A stretch of DNA of 64,000 nt from Acidimicrobiales bacterium (GTDB taxonomy: Bacteria > Actinomycetota > Acidimicrobiia > Acidimicrobiales > Iamiaceae), in contig DASZTW010000005.1 in assembly GCA_035547835.1 (NCBI GenBank), positions 62,001 through 126,000 on the forward strand. Direction: 5' to 3'. The first letter of the stretch is position 1. Each line of letters starts with the position of its first letter. Below the pieces are notes generated by a model. It worked only from the letters and a program-made list of their open reading frames with translations, ran no database searches and was not told the DNA's origin. The position numbers were made by a program, and so were the translations under genes. Of the stretch, positions 48,220 through 57,162 are shown piece after piece.

Positions 48220-48803
48220 GAGCACACCTCCTTCATGAACAGTTGGTGGAGCCGGCCGTCGCCGGTCAGCTCGGGATGGAACGCCGACACGAGCACCGAC
48301 CCTTGGCGGCACAGCACGGGGTGGTCGTCGACCGTCGCGAGCACGTCGACGCCGGCACCGACGCGCTCGACGAACGGGGCGCGGATGAACACGGCGTGGA
48401 ACGGACGGTCGGCGTCCTCGACGGCGTCGACCCGCAAGTCAGCCTCGAACGAGTCGATCTGGCGGCCGAACGCGTTGCGCCGCACGCCGATGTCGATGGC
48501 GCCGAAGCTGCGCTGGTCGGCACGGCCGTCGGCGACGTCGGCCGCGAGCAGGATCATGCCGGCGCACGTCCCGAACGCCGGCATGCCCTCGCGCAGGCGC
48601 TCGCCCAACGGCTCGCGCAGCCCGGACGAGTCGAGGAGGAACGAGATGGTGGTGGACTCCCCGCCGGGGAGCACCAGCGCGTCGACGCCGGCGAGCTGGT
48701 CAGGCGTGCGGACGGCGAGCGCGGTCGCGCCGAGCTCGGCGAGCACCCGCTGATGGGTGTCGACCGAACCTTGCAATGCCAGCACGCCGATGGTGCCACC
48801 CAC
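48216..48803 (-). CDS. pdxT: Pyridoxal 5'-phosphate synthase glutaminase subunit PdxT
   Basis: Supplies ammonia to PdxS. The 195-residue class I-type amidotransferase shows IGVLALQGSVDTH, LVLPGGESTT, the nucleophile in GTCAGMILLA, and the His/Glu pair in SAFHPELTGD. GTG at 48803 has AAGGAG about 9 bases upstream and starts 58 bases after pdxS. Its stop is overlapped by the yebC GTG. Subunit interplay with PdxS is as in Bacillus PdxST. Confidence 0.95.
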   Translation of the reverse strand: MGGTIGVLALQGSVDTHQRVLAELGATALAVRTPDQLAGVDALVLPGGESTTISFLLDSSGLREPLGERLREGMPAFGTCAGMILLAADVADGRADQRSFGAIDIGVRRNAFGRQIDSFEADLRVDAVEDADRPFHAVFIRAPFVERVGAGVDVLATVDDHPVLCRQGSVLVSAFHPELTGDGRLHQLFMKEVCS

Positions 48804-48861
48804 CTCCGGGAGGCTCCTTGGGCTGACCGGTGCTCGTGGCCGCGCGCATCGGGGTGACGGC

Positions 48862-49767
48862 CTACCAGCCCCGGTCGGCGAGCTTGGTCTCGAGCGACCC
48901 GATCTCGAGGCCCGCCATGGCCGAGCCGAGGCCGCGGCTGACCTTGGCGAGGATGGCGGGATCACGGAAGTGGGTGGTGGCCTCGACGATGGCCTTGGCC
49001 CGCACCGACGGGTTCTCGCTCTTGAAGATGCCCGAGCCGACGAACACCGCCTCGGCGCCGAGCTGCATGACGAGCGCCGCATCGGCCGGCGTGGCGAGAC
49101 CGCCGGCGCAAAACAGCGGGACGGGGAGCGTGCCGGTGTCGGCCAACTCCTGCACCAGGCCGACCGGTGCCTGCAGGCGCTTGGCCCAGTCGTACAGCTC
49201 GGCGGAATCGGCCTGGGTGATGCGCCGGACGTCGCCGAGGATGGTGCGGAGGTGGCGTACGGCCTCGACCACGTTGCCGGTGCCGGCCTCGCCTTTGGAG
49301 CGGATCATGCAGGCGCCCTCGCTGATGCGGCGCAGCGCTTCGCCCAAGTTGGTGGCCCCGCACACGAACGGCACCGTGAAGGCCCACTTGTCGATGTGGT
49401 GGGCCTCGTCGGCCGGGGTCAGCACTTCGGACTCGTCGACGTAGTCGACACCGAGCGACTCGAGGATCTGGGCCTCCACGAAGTGGCCGATGCGGGCCTT
49501 GGCCATGACCGGGATGGTGACGACCGCTTTGATGCCCTCGATCATCTCGGGGTCGCTCATGCGGGCCACCCCGCCGTCGCGGCGGATGTCGGACGGCACC
49601 CGCTCGAGCGCCATCACCGCGGCGGCCCCGGCGTCTTCCGCGATGCGGGCCTGCTCGGGGTCGACGACGTCCATGATCACGCCACCCTTGAGCATCTCGG
49701 CCAAGCCACGCTTGACCCGGTACGTGCCGGTCTCGTGAGCGGCGGAAGGTGCAGGGACGTCGACCAT
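48862..49767 (-). CDS. pdxS: Pyridoxal 5'-phosphate synthase subunit PdxS
   Basis: TIM-barrel enzyme that builds PLP from ribose 5-phosphate, glyceraldehyde 3-phosphate and ammonia (DXP-independent route). Both catalytic lysines are in place: [24 protein letters not shown] with [10 protein letters not shown], and [31 protein letters not shown] and [10 protein letters not shown] complete the phosphate site. 301 residues. ATG at 49767 has TAGAAT 7 bases upstream, the closest match to consensus among the leaderless promoters here. Confidence 0.97.
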   Translation of the reverse strand: MVDVPAPSAAHETGTYRVKRGLAEMLKGGVIMDVVDPEQARIAEDAGAAAVMALERVPSDIRRDGGVARMSDPEMIEGIKAVVTIPVMAKARIGHFVEAQILESLGVDYVDESEVLTPADEAHHIDKWAFTVPFVCGATNLGEALRRISEGACMIRSKGEAGTGNVVEAVRHLRTILGDVRRITQADSAELYDWAKRLQAPVGLVQELADTGTLPVPLFCAGGLATPADAALVMQLGAEAVFVGSGIFKSENPSVRAKAIVEATTHFRDPAILAKVSRGLGSAMAGLEIGSLETKLADRGW

Positions 49768-49774
49768 GCCCCCG

Positions 49775-49780
49775 ATTCTA
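49775..49780 (-). promoter_or_regulatory. -10 hexamer TAGAAT, leaderless start of pdxS
   Basis: TAGAAT ends 7 bases before the pdxS ATG; five of six bases match TATAAT. Confidence 0.58.
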
Positions 49781-49969
49781 TGGCCCCCTCCGATCCACCC
49801 CGAACCGGATCAGCCGAGGCGAGACAGTCGGCCACGGCCGCCCCGCCGGCCGCCGGCCCGAGCTTCGATGTGGCGCCGCCATCTCGACGCCCCCGCCGAC
49901 CCGCAGGGCCGGCACCGATCGGGGAGCTCGGGGGGGTCTCCTTCCCCCGATCACTTCCCCCCTCGATGG
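49781..49969. other. Gap between htpX and pdxS with a G/C-rich inverted repeat
   Basis: About 190 bases without a gene. CGATCGGGGA near 49915 and TCCCCCGATC near 49945 can pair around an interior GGGGGGG run, downstream of htpX. No U-tract follows. Otherwise nothing is recognisable. Confidence 0.4.
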
Positions 49970-50878
49970 CTACAGCTCGCGCAGCAGCGCGATGCGCTCG
50001 TCGAGGGGTGGGTGGGTGTCGAACAGCTTGTTGAACCGCGACAGCTTGCCCTCGGCCTCGTTGGCCGGCAGCGGCGACTCGATCCACAGGTGGGCGGTGG
50101 CGCGGCTGTGCGCGTGCACCACGGTCTGGTCGGCCTCGAGCTTCTCGAGGGCCGAGATCAGCCCCGGCGGGTAGCGGGTCATCTCCGCACCGGAGAGGTC
50201 GGCCAGGGTCTCGCGCTTGCGACTCACGGCGAACTGCATCAGGGTCGCGATCAGCGGCGCCAACACGAGCAGCACCAAGCCGAGAATCGCGAGGATCGGT
50301 CCACCCGGCATTCCGCCGCGGTCGTTGTCGTTGTCGCGGCCGCCGCCCCACCACAGGAAGCGGATCGAGAGGTCGGAGACGAGCGCGATCATCCCCACCA
50401 TCGTGACGGCCAACGTCGAGACCAAGATGTCGTAGTTCTTGATGTGGCTGAGCTCGTGGGCCAGCACGCCTTCGAGCTCCACCCGGTTCATCTTCTCCAA
50501 CAACCCGCTCGTGACGGCGATGGCCGCGTGCTGGGGGTTGCGGCCCGTGGCGAAGGCGTTGGGGGCGGTGTCATCGATGATGTACAGCCGCGGCTTGGGC
50601 AGGCCGCTGGCGATGCAGAGGCCCTCGACCAGGTTGTGCAGGCGCGCGTACTCGGCCTCCGGCGCGGGCCGCGCCCGGCTCATCTTCAGCGCCACCGTGT
50701 CGGACTTCCAGTACGACGTGAACGCGGCGCCGAGCGCGATCACGACCGCGATCACGATGCCGATGGGTCCCCACCGGAACAGGAAGAAGACGACGGTGAA
50801 CACCGCCGCGACGAGCAGCACGAACGCGGTGATCAGCACTGCGCTGCGCCGCTTGTTCTCACCGATCTGGTCGAACAA
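49970..50878 (-). CDS. htpX: M48-family membrane protease HtpX
   Basis: Zinc protease for membrane-protein quality control. Two N-terminal helices (SAVLITAFVLLVAAVFTVVFF, IGIVIAVVIALGAAF), LYIIDDTAPNAFATGRNPQHAAIAVT, the zinc motif GVLAHELSHIKNYD, two more helices and SRKRETLADLSGAEM with the third ligand Glu in 302 residues. The start is TTG at 50878; GAGG lies 10 bases upstream and no ATG or GTG is in frame nearby. It follows lemA by 47 bases; lemA-htpX pairs are widespread, and LemA proteins are thought to assist HtpX. Confidence 0.95.
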   Translation of the reverse strand: MFDQIGENKRRSAVLITAFVLLVAAVFTVVFFLFRWGPIGIVIAVVIALGAAFTSYWKSDTVALKMSRARPAPEAEYARLHNLVEGLCIASGLPKPRLYIIDDTAPNAFATGRNPQHAAIAVTSGLLEKMNRVELEGVLAHELSHIKNYDILVSTLAVTMVGMIALVSDLSIRFLWWGGGRDNDNDRGGMPGGPILAILGLVLLVLAPLIATLMQFAVSRKRETLADLSGAEMTRYPPGLISALEKLEADQTVVHAHSRATAHLWIESPLPANEAEGKLSRFNKLFDTHPPLDERIALLREL

Positions 50879-50925
50879 GGAGCATCAACCTCGACAGCAG
50901 GATCCGGACTCGGGTGGCCAGGGGC

Positions 50926-51480
50926 TCAGAACTGCACCTGCGGCGCCGAGCGATCCGCGCCGTCGGCCTCGAAGTACTCGCGGGGGGTGGCCTTGGCGAT
51001 CCCGGCGAACAGCATGGCTGGGAACGTCTGGATCTTGGTGTTCAGCTTCTGGACGCTGTCGTTGAAGAACTGGCGCGAGTACGCGATCCGGTCCTCGGTG
51101 GAGGTGAGCTCCTCTTGCAGGGCCAGGAAGTTCTGGTTCGCCTTCAGGTCCGGGTACTGCTCGGCCACGGCGAACAGCGACTTCAAGGTGCCGCTCAACA
51201 CGTTCTCGGCCTGCGCCTGCGCTTGTGGACCCTGCGCGTTGACCGCCATGTTGCGCGCTTGGACCACCTTCTCGAGCGTCTCGCGCTCGTGGGCGGCGTA
51301 ACCCTTCACGGTCTCGACGAGGTTCGGGATGAGGTCGTGGCGTCGCTTGAGCTGCACGTCGATCTGCGCCCACGCGGAGTCGACCCGGTTCTTCAGCCCG
51401 ATCAGCCCGTTGTACGTGACGATGGCGAAGATGATCAGCAGGACGACGATGATCGCGATGATGATCAAGACGACGGTCAT
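50926..51480 (-). CDS. lemA: LemA family protein
   Basis: 184 residues. One N-terminal helix (VVLIIIAIIVVLLIIFAIVTYNGLIGL) precedes a four-helix domain with RVDSAWAQIDVQLKRRHDLIPNLVETVKGYAAHE, QYPDLKANQNFLALQEELTSTEDRIAYSRQFFND and the C-terminal TFPAMLFAGIAKATPREYFEAD, the LemA hallmarks (segments abbreviated where long). The N-terminus is outside and the bundle probably cytoplasmic. ATG at 51480 has GGAGG 7 bases upstream. Paired with htpX. Confidence 0.95.
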   Translation of the reverse strand: MTVVLIIIAIIVVLLIIFAIVTYNGLIGLKNRVDSAWAQIDVQLKRRHDLIPNLVETVKGYAAHERETLEKVVQARNMAVNAQGPQAQAQAENVLSGTLKSLFAVAEQYPDLKANQNFLALQEELTSTEDRIAYSRQFFNDSVQKLNTKIQTFPAMLFAGIAKATPREYFEADGADRSAPQVQF

Positions 51481-51576
51481 GGACAGGCCTCCAACGGCAG
51501 CAACGAAAGATCGTCGAAGTCCCAGTCTACGTGGTGGTTCGGGCCATCGGATGCGGGGCCACGCGGGGCGCTGCGC

Positions 51577-52665
51577 TCACAACGTCCGGTACAGCTCGAC
51601 GTAGCGCGCCGCGAGGCGGTGCATGGAGAAGTCGTCCGCGCGCCGCTCCCCCGACGCCACCAGGTCGCGGCGCAGGGTGGCATCGTCGAGCGCTCGTTGC
51701 AGCGCGCCGGCGAGCAGCGCGGGATCGCCTGGCGGTACGAGCAGCGCGTCGCGGTCGGGGCGAGCGACGTTGCGGTAGCCGGGCAGGTCGGACGCCACAA
51801 TCGCGGTCGACGCAGCCATCGCCTCGAGCAGCACCACACCGAACGACTCGCCGTGCAGGGACGGCGCGCAGTACACGTCGGCCGAGCGCAACCTCGACGC
51901 CTTCTCGGCGTCGGACACGCGCCCGAGCCACTCGAGGCGGGGATCGCCGGCGTGGTGGACCTTGAGGCTCTCGGTCTCGGGACCGTCGCCCGCGATCCAC
52001 ACGCGCACGTCGGCGCCCAACCGGCCGACCGCGTCGAGCAACACGGACAGGCCCTTGCGCGGCTCGTGGCGACCCAAGAACAAGATCGTGGGACCCTCGG
52101 TGGGGATCAGGTCGGCTTTGGCGAACCGCTCGATCTCGATGCCGTTGTACAGCAGGCGGAACTCGCCGCCGAGCGCGTCCTGCGCCAGCGCCCGGGCGTC
52201 CTCCGAGACGGCCACCTTGATGTCGATCCGCTTGGCCAACCGGCGCACGGCGGGGCGCAGGTACCGGTACGCCGCGCTGGCGCCGGCAGCGTGGAAGGTG
52301 CCGATGAGGGGTGTGTACTTGATGACCGCAGCAGTGAGGGTGGGCCCGGGCACGAGCGGCTCGTGCAGATGGAGGATGTCGAAGTCCTCGTCGCGCAGCG
52401 CGCGGATGAAGCGCAGCTGAGCGGGCAGGTCGGGCGCGAGCGGTGCGACCGACCCGTTGGCTGCCGTAGGGATCGAGTTGCCCAACGGTGTGACACCCGA
52501 GTCGGGGGGCGGTCCATCGCACGGCGCCAGGATGCGGGTGGGATGGCCGGCTTGGCGCAGCGCCCGTGCGAGGCCGAGCACCTGGGACTGCACGCCACCG
52601 GGCACCGTCAAGCTGTAAGGGCACACCATGGCCACCCGCAAGGGCCGCGACACGGGCTCAGCCAT
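51577..52665 (-). CDS. pimA: Phosphatidylinositol alpha-mannosyltransferase PimA
   Basis: GT4 glycosyltransferase of 362 residues that adds the first mannose to phosphatidylinositol from GDP-mannose at the inner face of the membrane. MVCPYSLTVPGGVQSQVLGLARAL, HEPLVPGPTLTA, GTFHAAGASA, FLGRHEPRKGLSVLL and the EX7E motif in HGESFGVVLLEAMAA fit PimA. ATG at 52665 overlaps the acyltransferase stop by 8 bases. The pgsA-acyltransferase-pimA order is that of Rv2612c-Rv2611c-Rv2610c, which backs the specific name over a generic GT4 label. Confidence 0.93.
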   Translation of the reverse strand: MAEPVSRPLRVAMVCPYSLTVPGGVQSQVLGLARALRQAGHPTRILAPCDGPPPDSGVTPLGNSIPTAANGSVAPLAPDLPAQLRFIRALRDEDFDILHLHEPLVPGPTLTAAVIKYTPLIGTFHAAGASAAYRYLRPAVRRLAKRIDIKVAVSEDARALAQDALGGEFRLLYNGIEIERFAKADLIPTEGPTILFLGRHEPRKGLSVLLDAVGRLGADVRVWIAGDGPETESLKVHHAGDPRLEWLGRVSDAEKASRLRSADVYCAPSLHGESFGVVLLEAMAASTAIVASDLPGYRNVARPDRDALLVPPGDPALLAGALQRALDDATLRRDLVASGERRADDFSMHRLAARYVELYRTL

Positions 52666-53581
52666 GGGGGTAGCCCGGATCGGAGGGCCAGTTGGGCTGC
52701 AGCAGGTGCCACTGCTCGGGTGCACGACGGATCAACGCTTCGAGGCGGACCGCGAGCGACTGGGTCACCCGGGCCACGTCCTCGCGGAGAGATCCCTGCC
52801 GTTCGGCCGGCACGGGGGGCTCGATGACCGAGTGGTGGCCGCTGCCCTCGAAGTACACGGCGGTCGGCAGGATCGGTGCGCCGGTCCGCAACGCGAGGGT
52901 GGCCGGACCGGACGGCAACGTGGTGCGCTCGCCGAAGAACTCGACCTCCACCCCGCCACCGGCGACGTCGCGGTCGCACACCAGGCACAAGATGTGGTTG
53001 GCCTTGAGGGCCCGGATGCTGGCGGCCCCCGCGCCGTTGTCGAGCGGCACGATCTCGAGGCCGAACTCGCGTCGTAGGCCGACGAACCAGTCAGCCAAGT
53101 CGGGCGGCTCCAGCGCCTCGGCGACCGCGGTGACCTTCCAACCCCGCACACCGGTGAGCCAGAACGCCCCCCACTCCCAGCCCCCGAGGTGCGGCAGGCC
53201 GAGGATGACCCCATTGCCGGCGGCGAGCGCCTGCTCGAGGTGCTCGACGCCTTCCGCGGTGTGCTCGGCCTCGATCACCTGGAGTGGGGTACCCGGCAGC
53301 CGGAACGACTCGGCCCAGTAGCGCGCGTAGGACTCGAAGGTCGCGTCGACCACCGCTCGCCGCTCGGCCGGGGTGACGTCGGGCAGCACCCGGGCCACGT
53401 TGCGCTCGACTTGGGAGCGCCGGTCGCGAAGCAGCCGACCCGCCACGCGCGACGCAGCATCGGTCAAGGGTGTGACCAGTGGCGCGGGGACGGCGCGGGC
53501 GAACGCGGCACCCGACCGGTAGGCCAGGTACTGCGGCGACGGGTTCACGACCGCCGACGGGACGGTGACCGCTCTCGCCAT
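52658..53581 (-). CDS. Phosphatidylinositol mannoside acyltransferase (LpxL/HtrB-like)
   Basis: Membrane-associated acyltransferase of 307 residues, equivalent by position to Rv2611c (PatA), which acylates PIM1/PIM2 on mannose. The HxxxxE-type motif of the LpxL family is seen as GLPHLGGWEWG, with VCDRDVAGGGVEVEFFGERTTLPSGPATLALRTGAPILP as the second conserved block (abbreviated). ATG at 53581 gives MARAVTVPSAVV, so the gene overlaps the 3' end of pgsA by 37 bases; a later start near residue 12 would lessen the overlap. No signal peptide. Confidence 0.9.
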   Translation of the reverse strand: MARAVTVPSAVVNPSPQYLAYRSGAAFARAVPAPLVTPLTDAASRVAGRLLRDRRSQVERNVARVLPDVTPAERRAVVDATFESYARYWAESFRLPGTPLQVIEAEHTAEGVEHLEQALAAGNGVILGLPHLGGWEWGAFWLTGVRGWKVTAVAEALEPPDLADWFVGLRREFGLEIVPLDNGAGAASIRALKANHILCLVCDRDVAGGGVEVEFFGERTTLPSGPATLALRTGAPILPTAVYFEGSGHHSVIEPPVPAERQGSLREDVARVTQSLAVRLEALIRRAPEQWHLLQPNWPSDPGYPHG

Positions 53582-54222
53582 GTGCGGGCCCGCTTGCGCG
53601 CGGTGCGCCGGCCCCGCCAGCGCGACGGCTCGACCACCGGGCGGGCCTTCGACGCCTGGCGCCACACCTTCGAGAACCGCTGTCCGGCCGTGAACAAGGT
53701 GAGCACGAGCATCACCCACAGCACGCCGACGAGCAGGTTGTCGAACAAGAGGCCGAACCCGAGTGCGATCAGCCGTTCGGCCCGCTCCATCAACCCGCCC
53801 CGCGCGTCGAAGCCCAACGACTCGGCCTTGGCCCGCTCGTAAGAGATCAGCATCGACGCCGCCAGCACGGCGAGCGCCAGCACCGGCGTGCGGTCGTGGC
53901 GGTACGACAGGTACCAGGCCGTGCCGCCGAGCAGCAGGGCGTCGGTGAGGCGGTCCGACACGCTGTCGAAGAACGCCCCGCGGGCCGAGGCGGTGCCGGA
54001 CGCCTTGGCCACCGCACCGTCGAGCACGTCGGGCAAGGCGGTGAGGATCAGCAGCAGCAGGCCCAAGCGGAGGTTGCCGGCACCGATGGAGACCGCGGCA
54101 CCGGCCGCGGCCGCGACACCGAGCGCGGTGAGGTGATCTGCACGGATCCCGGCCTTGCGGAGGTTGACCCCGACGGGGCGAAGGCCTCGCTCCACACTCG
54201 CCCGGAAACGACCGTCGAACAT
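53545..54222 (-). CDS. pgsA: CDP-alcohol phosphatidyltransferase, phosphatidylinositol (phosphate) synthase
   Basis: Makes phosphatidylinositol phosphate from CDP-diacylglycerol and inositol phosphate. 225 residues with about six helices. The CDP-alcohol motif is PDVLDGAVAKASGTASARG...FDSVSDR; the AR that usually follows DG by two residues is AK here. The C-terminal 45 residues are strongly basic (KARTWRERSPSRRRS type). ATG at 54222 has GGAGA 4-5 bases upstream. It leads the three-gene PIM set and is divergent from an EF-G2-like gene. Confidence 0.92.
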   Translation of the reverse strand: MFDGRFRASVERGLRPVGVNLRKAGIRADHLTALGVAAAAGAAVSIGAGNLRLGLLLLILTALPDVLDGAVAKASGTASARGAFFDSVSDRLTDALLLGGTAWYLSYRHDRTPVLALAVLAASMLISYERAKAESLGFDARGGLMERAERLIALGFGLLFDNLLVGVLWVMLVLTLFTAGQRFSKVWRQASKARPVVEPSRWRGRRTARKRARTWRERSPSRRRS

Positions 54223-54250
54223 CGATTCTCCAAGCTGGAAACTGCCGGGC

Positions 54251-54256
54251 ACGCTA
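54251..54256 (-). promoter_or_regulatory. Candidate -10 (TAGCGT) of the pgsA-pimA operon
   Basis: TAGCGT lies 28 bases before the pgsA ATG, leaving room for a short leader with GGAGA. No -35 seen. Confidence 0.35.
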
Positions 54257-54282
54257 CCAGCGCGCGGCGCGTGCCTCGTCGG

Positions 54283-54288
54283 TAGGGT
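54283..54288 (+). promoter_or_regulatory. Candidate -10 (TAGGGT) of the EF-G2-like gene
   Basis: TAGGGT lies 50 bases before the ATG at 54339; back to back with the pgsA promoter candidate. Confidence 0.33.
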
Positions 54289-54338
54289 GGCGGGACCACG
54301 CGATCACCGGACGCCGCGAGTTGCCACAGGGGGTCGGC

Positions 54339-56393
54339 ATGCGTCAGTTCCCGCCGGATCGGATCCGCAACGTGGCCCTCGTCGGCCACAGTGGGGTCGG
54401 AAAGACCACCCTCGCGGAGGCGCTCCTGCACCGCGCCGGGGCCACCAACCGCCTTGGCCGCGTCGAGGACGGCACCACGGTGTGCGACAACGACCCCGAG
54501 GAGCACAAGCGCGGCGTGTCGATCTCCATGGCGCTCGCGCCGTTCGAGTGGCGCGACCACAAGATCAACTTGATCGACACCCCTGGCTACGCCGATTTCG
54601 TGGGCGAGGTGCACGCCGCGCTGCGGGTCGCGGATCTGGCGGTGTTCGTGGTCAGCGCGGTCGAGGGGGTCGAGGTCCAGACCGAGATCGTGTGGCACAT
54701 CGCCGCCGACCTCGGCCTGCCGCGCATGGTGTTCGTCAACAAGCTCGACCGGGAGCGCGCCGACTTCGACGGCACCCTCGACCAGCTCCGCACCCGCTTC
54801 GGCGCGGGCATCGCACCGCTCGAGCTGCCGATCGGGCAAGAGGCCGACTTCCGGGGTGTGGCCGACCTGCTCACCGACACGGCCTGGCTCTACGCCGACG
54901 GATCCGCCACCAAGGCCGAGATCCCCGACGACATGGCCGACCAGGAGCACCGCGTGCACGACAACCTGGTCGAAGGCATCGTGGTGGCCGACGACGAGCT
55001 CATGGAGCGCTACCTCGAAGGCGACATCCCGTCCGTGGAGCAGCTCGAGCACACGCTGCACCTCGGCGTCGACGACGCCACCGTCTTCCCCGTGGTGTGC
55101 GGCTCGGCGCTCGCCGAGATCGCGGTCGACCGCTTGGCCGACTACATCTGCGAGATCGGGCCGTCGCCGCTCGAGCGCCCAGCCACTGAGGTCATGGCCG
55201 GTGACACCACGGTCGAGGTCGAGGCCAGCACCGACGGGCAACCCCTTGCGTTCGTGTTCAAGACGGTCGCCGACCCCTACGTGGGGCGCATCTCGTTGTT
55301 CAAGGTGCTCTCGGGGCAGATCCGCCCTGACGACCATCTGGTCAACTCCCGGACCGGCGACGACGAACGTCTGCACGGTCTGCTCTCGGTGCGCGGCGCC
55401 GAGCAGGAGAACGTCAGCGAGCTCGTCGTCGGCGACATCGGCGCGGTGGCCAAGCTCGCCCACACCCGCACCGGCGACACGCTGGCCCCGGCCGGCCAGC
55501 GCGTGACCGTGACCCCGATCGAGTGGCCCGAGCCGTTGCTCGCCACGGCCATCTCGGCGCGCACCCAGGCCGACGAGGACAAGCTGGCCACTGCGCTGCA
55601 CCGCTTGGCCGACGAGGACCCCACGGTGCTGGTCGAGCGCGACGACGAGATCCACCAGACCGTGCTGCGCGGCCAAGGTGAGGCCCACCTGACCATCACC
55701 CTCGAGCGCCTGGAACGGAAGTTCGGGGTGCAGGTCGACATGGAGCCCGTGCACGTCGCCTACCGGGAGACGATCTCCAAGGACGCGGAGGCCGAAGGTC
55801 GCTACAAGAAGCAGTCCGGCGGCCACGGCCAGTTCGGCGTCGCCAACCTCAAGGTCACGCCGCTCGCCCGGGGCGAGGGCTTCCGCTTCGTCGACAAGAT
55901 CGTGGGTGGTGCCATCCCCCGACAGTTCATCCCGGCGGTCCAAAAGGGCGTCGAGGAAGCCCTCGGATCCGGGGTGCTCGGCCACCCGGTCGTCGATCTC
56001 GAGGTCACCTGCTTCGACGGCAAGGCGCACTCCGTCGACAGCTCCGAGATGAGCTTCAAGATGGCCGGCACCCTCGGGTTGCGGGCGGCCCTCGACGCCG
56101 CCGGGCCCGTGCTGCTCGAGCCCGTGTCACGCCTCGAGGTCACCATGCCGGTCGAGCTGCAAGGCGACGTCATGGGCGACCTCAACTCCCGGCGCGGCCA
56201 GATCCAGGGAACCGAGACCGGCCCCGGCGACGGCGAGCAGACGGTCGTGGCGCTGGTGCCCACCGCCGAGGTGATGCGGTACGCGATCGACTTGCGCTCG
56301 ATCACCGGCGGACGCGGGCGCTTCCGCCTCAGCCACGACCACTACGACGTGGCGCCGCCCCAGGTGGCCGACCGCATCGCCGTTCTGGGCTGA
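54339..56393 (+). CDS. Elongation factor G-like GTPase (EF-G2 type)
   Basis: 684-residue translational GTPase with all five EF-G domains. The P-loop reads ALVGHSGVGKTTLAEALL, unlike canonical EF-G (AHIDAGKTT), which with EEHKRGVSISMALAPFEW, LIDTPGYADFVGEV and FVNKLD places it with EF-G2/FusA2 (Rv0120c-like) proteins. These bind ribosomes but their role is not settled. Domain IV shows GGHGQFGVANLKVTP and GGAIPRQFIPAVQKG. ATG at 54339 has AGGGGG 5 bases upstream; an upstream TTG at 54321 is less likely. The stop codon falls inside the 54-bp nested inverted repeat at 56380-56433. Confidence 0.92.
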   Translation: MRQFPPDRIRNVALVGHSGVGKTTLAEALLHRAGATNRLGRVEDGTTVCDNDPEEHKRGVSISMALAPFEWRDHKINLIDTPGYADFVGEVHAALRVADLAVFVVSAVEGVEVQTEIVWHIAADLGLPRMVFVNKLDRERADFDGTLDQLRTRFGAGIAPLELPIGQEADFRGVADLLTDTAWLYADGSATKAEIPDDMADQEHRVHDNLVEGIVVADDELMERYLEGDIPSVEQLEHTLHLGVDDATVFPVVCGSALAEIAVDRLADYICEIGPSPLERPATEVMAGDTTVEVEASTDGQPLAFVFKTVADPYVGRISLFKVLSGQIRPDDHLVNSRTGDDERLHGLLSVRGAEQENVSELVVGDIGAVAKLAHTRTGDTLAPAGQRVTVTPIEWPEPLLATAISARTQADEDKLATALHRLADEDPTVLVERDDEIHQTVLRGQGEAHLTITLERLERKFGVQVDMEPVHVAYRETISKDAEAEGRYKKQSGGHGQFGVANLKVTPLARGEGFRFVDKIVGGAIPRQFIPAVQKGVEEALGSGVLGHPVVDLEVTCFDGKAHSVDSSEMSFKMAGTLGLRAALDAAGPVLLEPVSRLEVTMPVELQGDVMGDLNSRRGQIQGTETGPGDGEQTVVALVPTAEVMRYAIDLRSITGGRGRFRLSHDHYDVAPPQVADRIAVLG

Positions 56394-56433
56394 GATCTAC
56401 GCGTTGGGACGCGTAAAAAGCAGCCCAGAACGG
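56380..56433. repeat. 54-bp nested inverted repeat, copy B
   Basis: Same 13-bp outer arms (CCGTTCTGGGCTG / CAGCCCAGAACGG) and twin ACGCGT inner palindromes as copy A at 14342-14395, in the opposite sense by the TGGG inner loop. It carries the stop codon of the EF-G2-like gene and ends 6 bases before the stop of the facing minus-strand gene. Confidence 0.85.
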
Positions 56434-56439
56434 GAGGGG

Positions 56440-57075
56440 TCAGCCCGGTGGTCGGTCGGTGCGGACCGACGCGAGGTCGTCGCGCAGGTCGGACCAGTCC
56501 TCGGGGTTGTCCTCGACGAACCAGCTGACGACCTCGCCGTCACACCCGTCGACCAGCACCAGGCCGCGCTGCTTGGGCGGCGACTCCGCCGAGTAGAGCA
56601 GGATCCGCCAGGTCGGTCGGCTGGTCACTCCCCGCCAGCTCATCTGCGCCGACGCATGGCCCACCGCGAACCCGACCGTGCGGGCTGCGGTCACCAGGGC
56701 GTCGCGCTCGTCGACGTCGAGGTTGCGACCCGCCACCAGGTGGTAGACGCCGACCGCCGCCAGGCCGATCGCGGCCGCGAGCATCCCACCGTTGGCCAGC
56801 ACCGGCTGGTGGCTGCGGGTGGCGAGCCAGATCACCAGGCACGCCACCGCGATCATCAGGTACAGGTAGCCGGGCGCCCGGCGACGACTGTTGTTCGGGA
56901 ACGTGTACGCGCCCACGAAGCCGGCCGCGTCGAGGTCCTCCGGCAGCTCGTCGACGTGCTCGTCGTCGACGCCATCGACCTGCTCGGCGACCTGCTCGTC
57001 CACGAGCTCGCCGTCGGACTGGTCGGTGCCGGAGGGCCCGGCCTGACCGGTGCCCTGCTCGTCGTGGTCGATCAC
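56440..57075 (-). CDS. Uncharacterised two-helix membrane protein
   Basis: 211 residues, not recognised. An acidic N-terminal half (EQGTGQAGPSGTDQSDGELVDEQV, DDEHVDELPEDL) is followed by AYTFPNNSRRRAPGYLYL, two membrane helices (LMIAVACLVIWLAT; GMLAAAIGLAAVGVYHLVAG) and a soluble domain of about 85 residues (LDVDERDALVTAARTVGFAVGHASAQMSWRG) ending in WFVEDNPEDWSDLRDDL. The Ser/Trp-rich WRILLYSAESPPKQRGLVLVD strand pattern resembles no family I can name. GTG at 57075 is 7 bases after TACCGT. It stands between the EF-G2-like gene and a divergent Rieske gene. Confidence 0.7.
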   Translation of the reverse strand: MIDHDEQGTGQAGPSGTDQSDGELVDEQVAEQVDGVDDEHVDELPEDLDAAGFVGAYTFPNNSRRRAPGYLYLMIAVACLVIWLATRSHQPVLANGGMLAAAIGLAAVGVYHLVAGRNLDVDERDALVTAARTVGFAVGHASAQMSWRGVTSRPTWRILLYSAESPPKQRGLVLVDGCDGEVVSWFVEDNPEDWSDLRDDLASVRTDRPPG

Positions 57076-57082
57076 GGGCCAA

Positions 57083-57088
57083 ACGGTA
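57083..57088 (-). promoter_or_regulatory. -10 hexamer TACCGT, leaderless start at 57075
   Basis: TACCGT ends 7 bases before the GTG of the two-helix membrane protein. Confidence 0.45.
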
Positions 57089-57162
57089 GTCGGGCGGGCG
57101 CAACGCCCCTGCGGCGACAAGACTCTGCGTGGTCCCTCGCACCGGACCGGAAGGAGCCACCG

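Noticed and set aside
49900-49960. Intrinsic terminator after htpX
   Set aside because: The G/C inverted repeat has no U-tract on either strand and its pairing is interrupted by a G run.
54339-56393. Canonical EF-G (fusA)
   Set aside because: P-loop and switch regions differ from EF-G, and no rpsL-rpsG-tuf neighbours are present.
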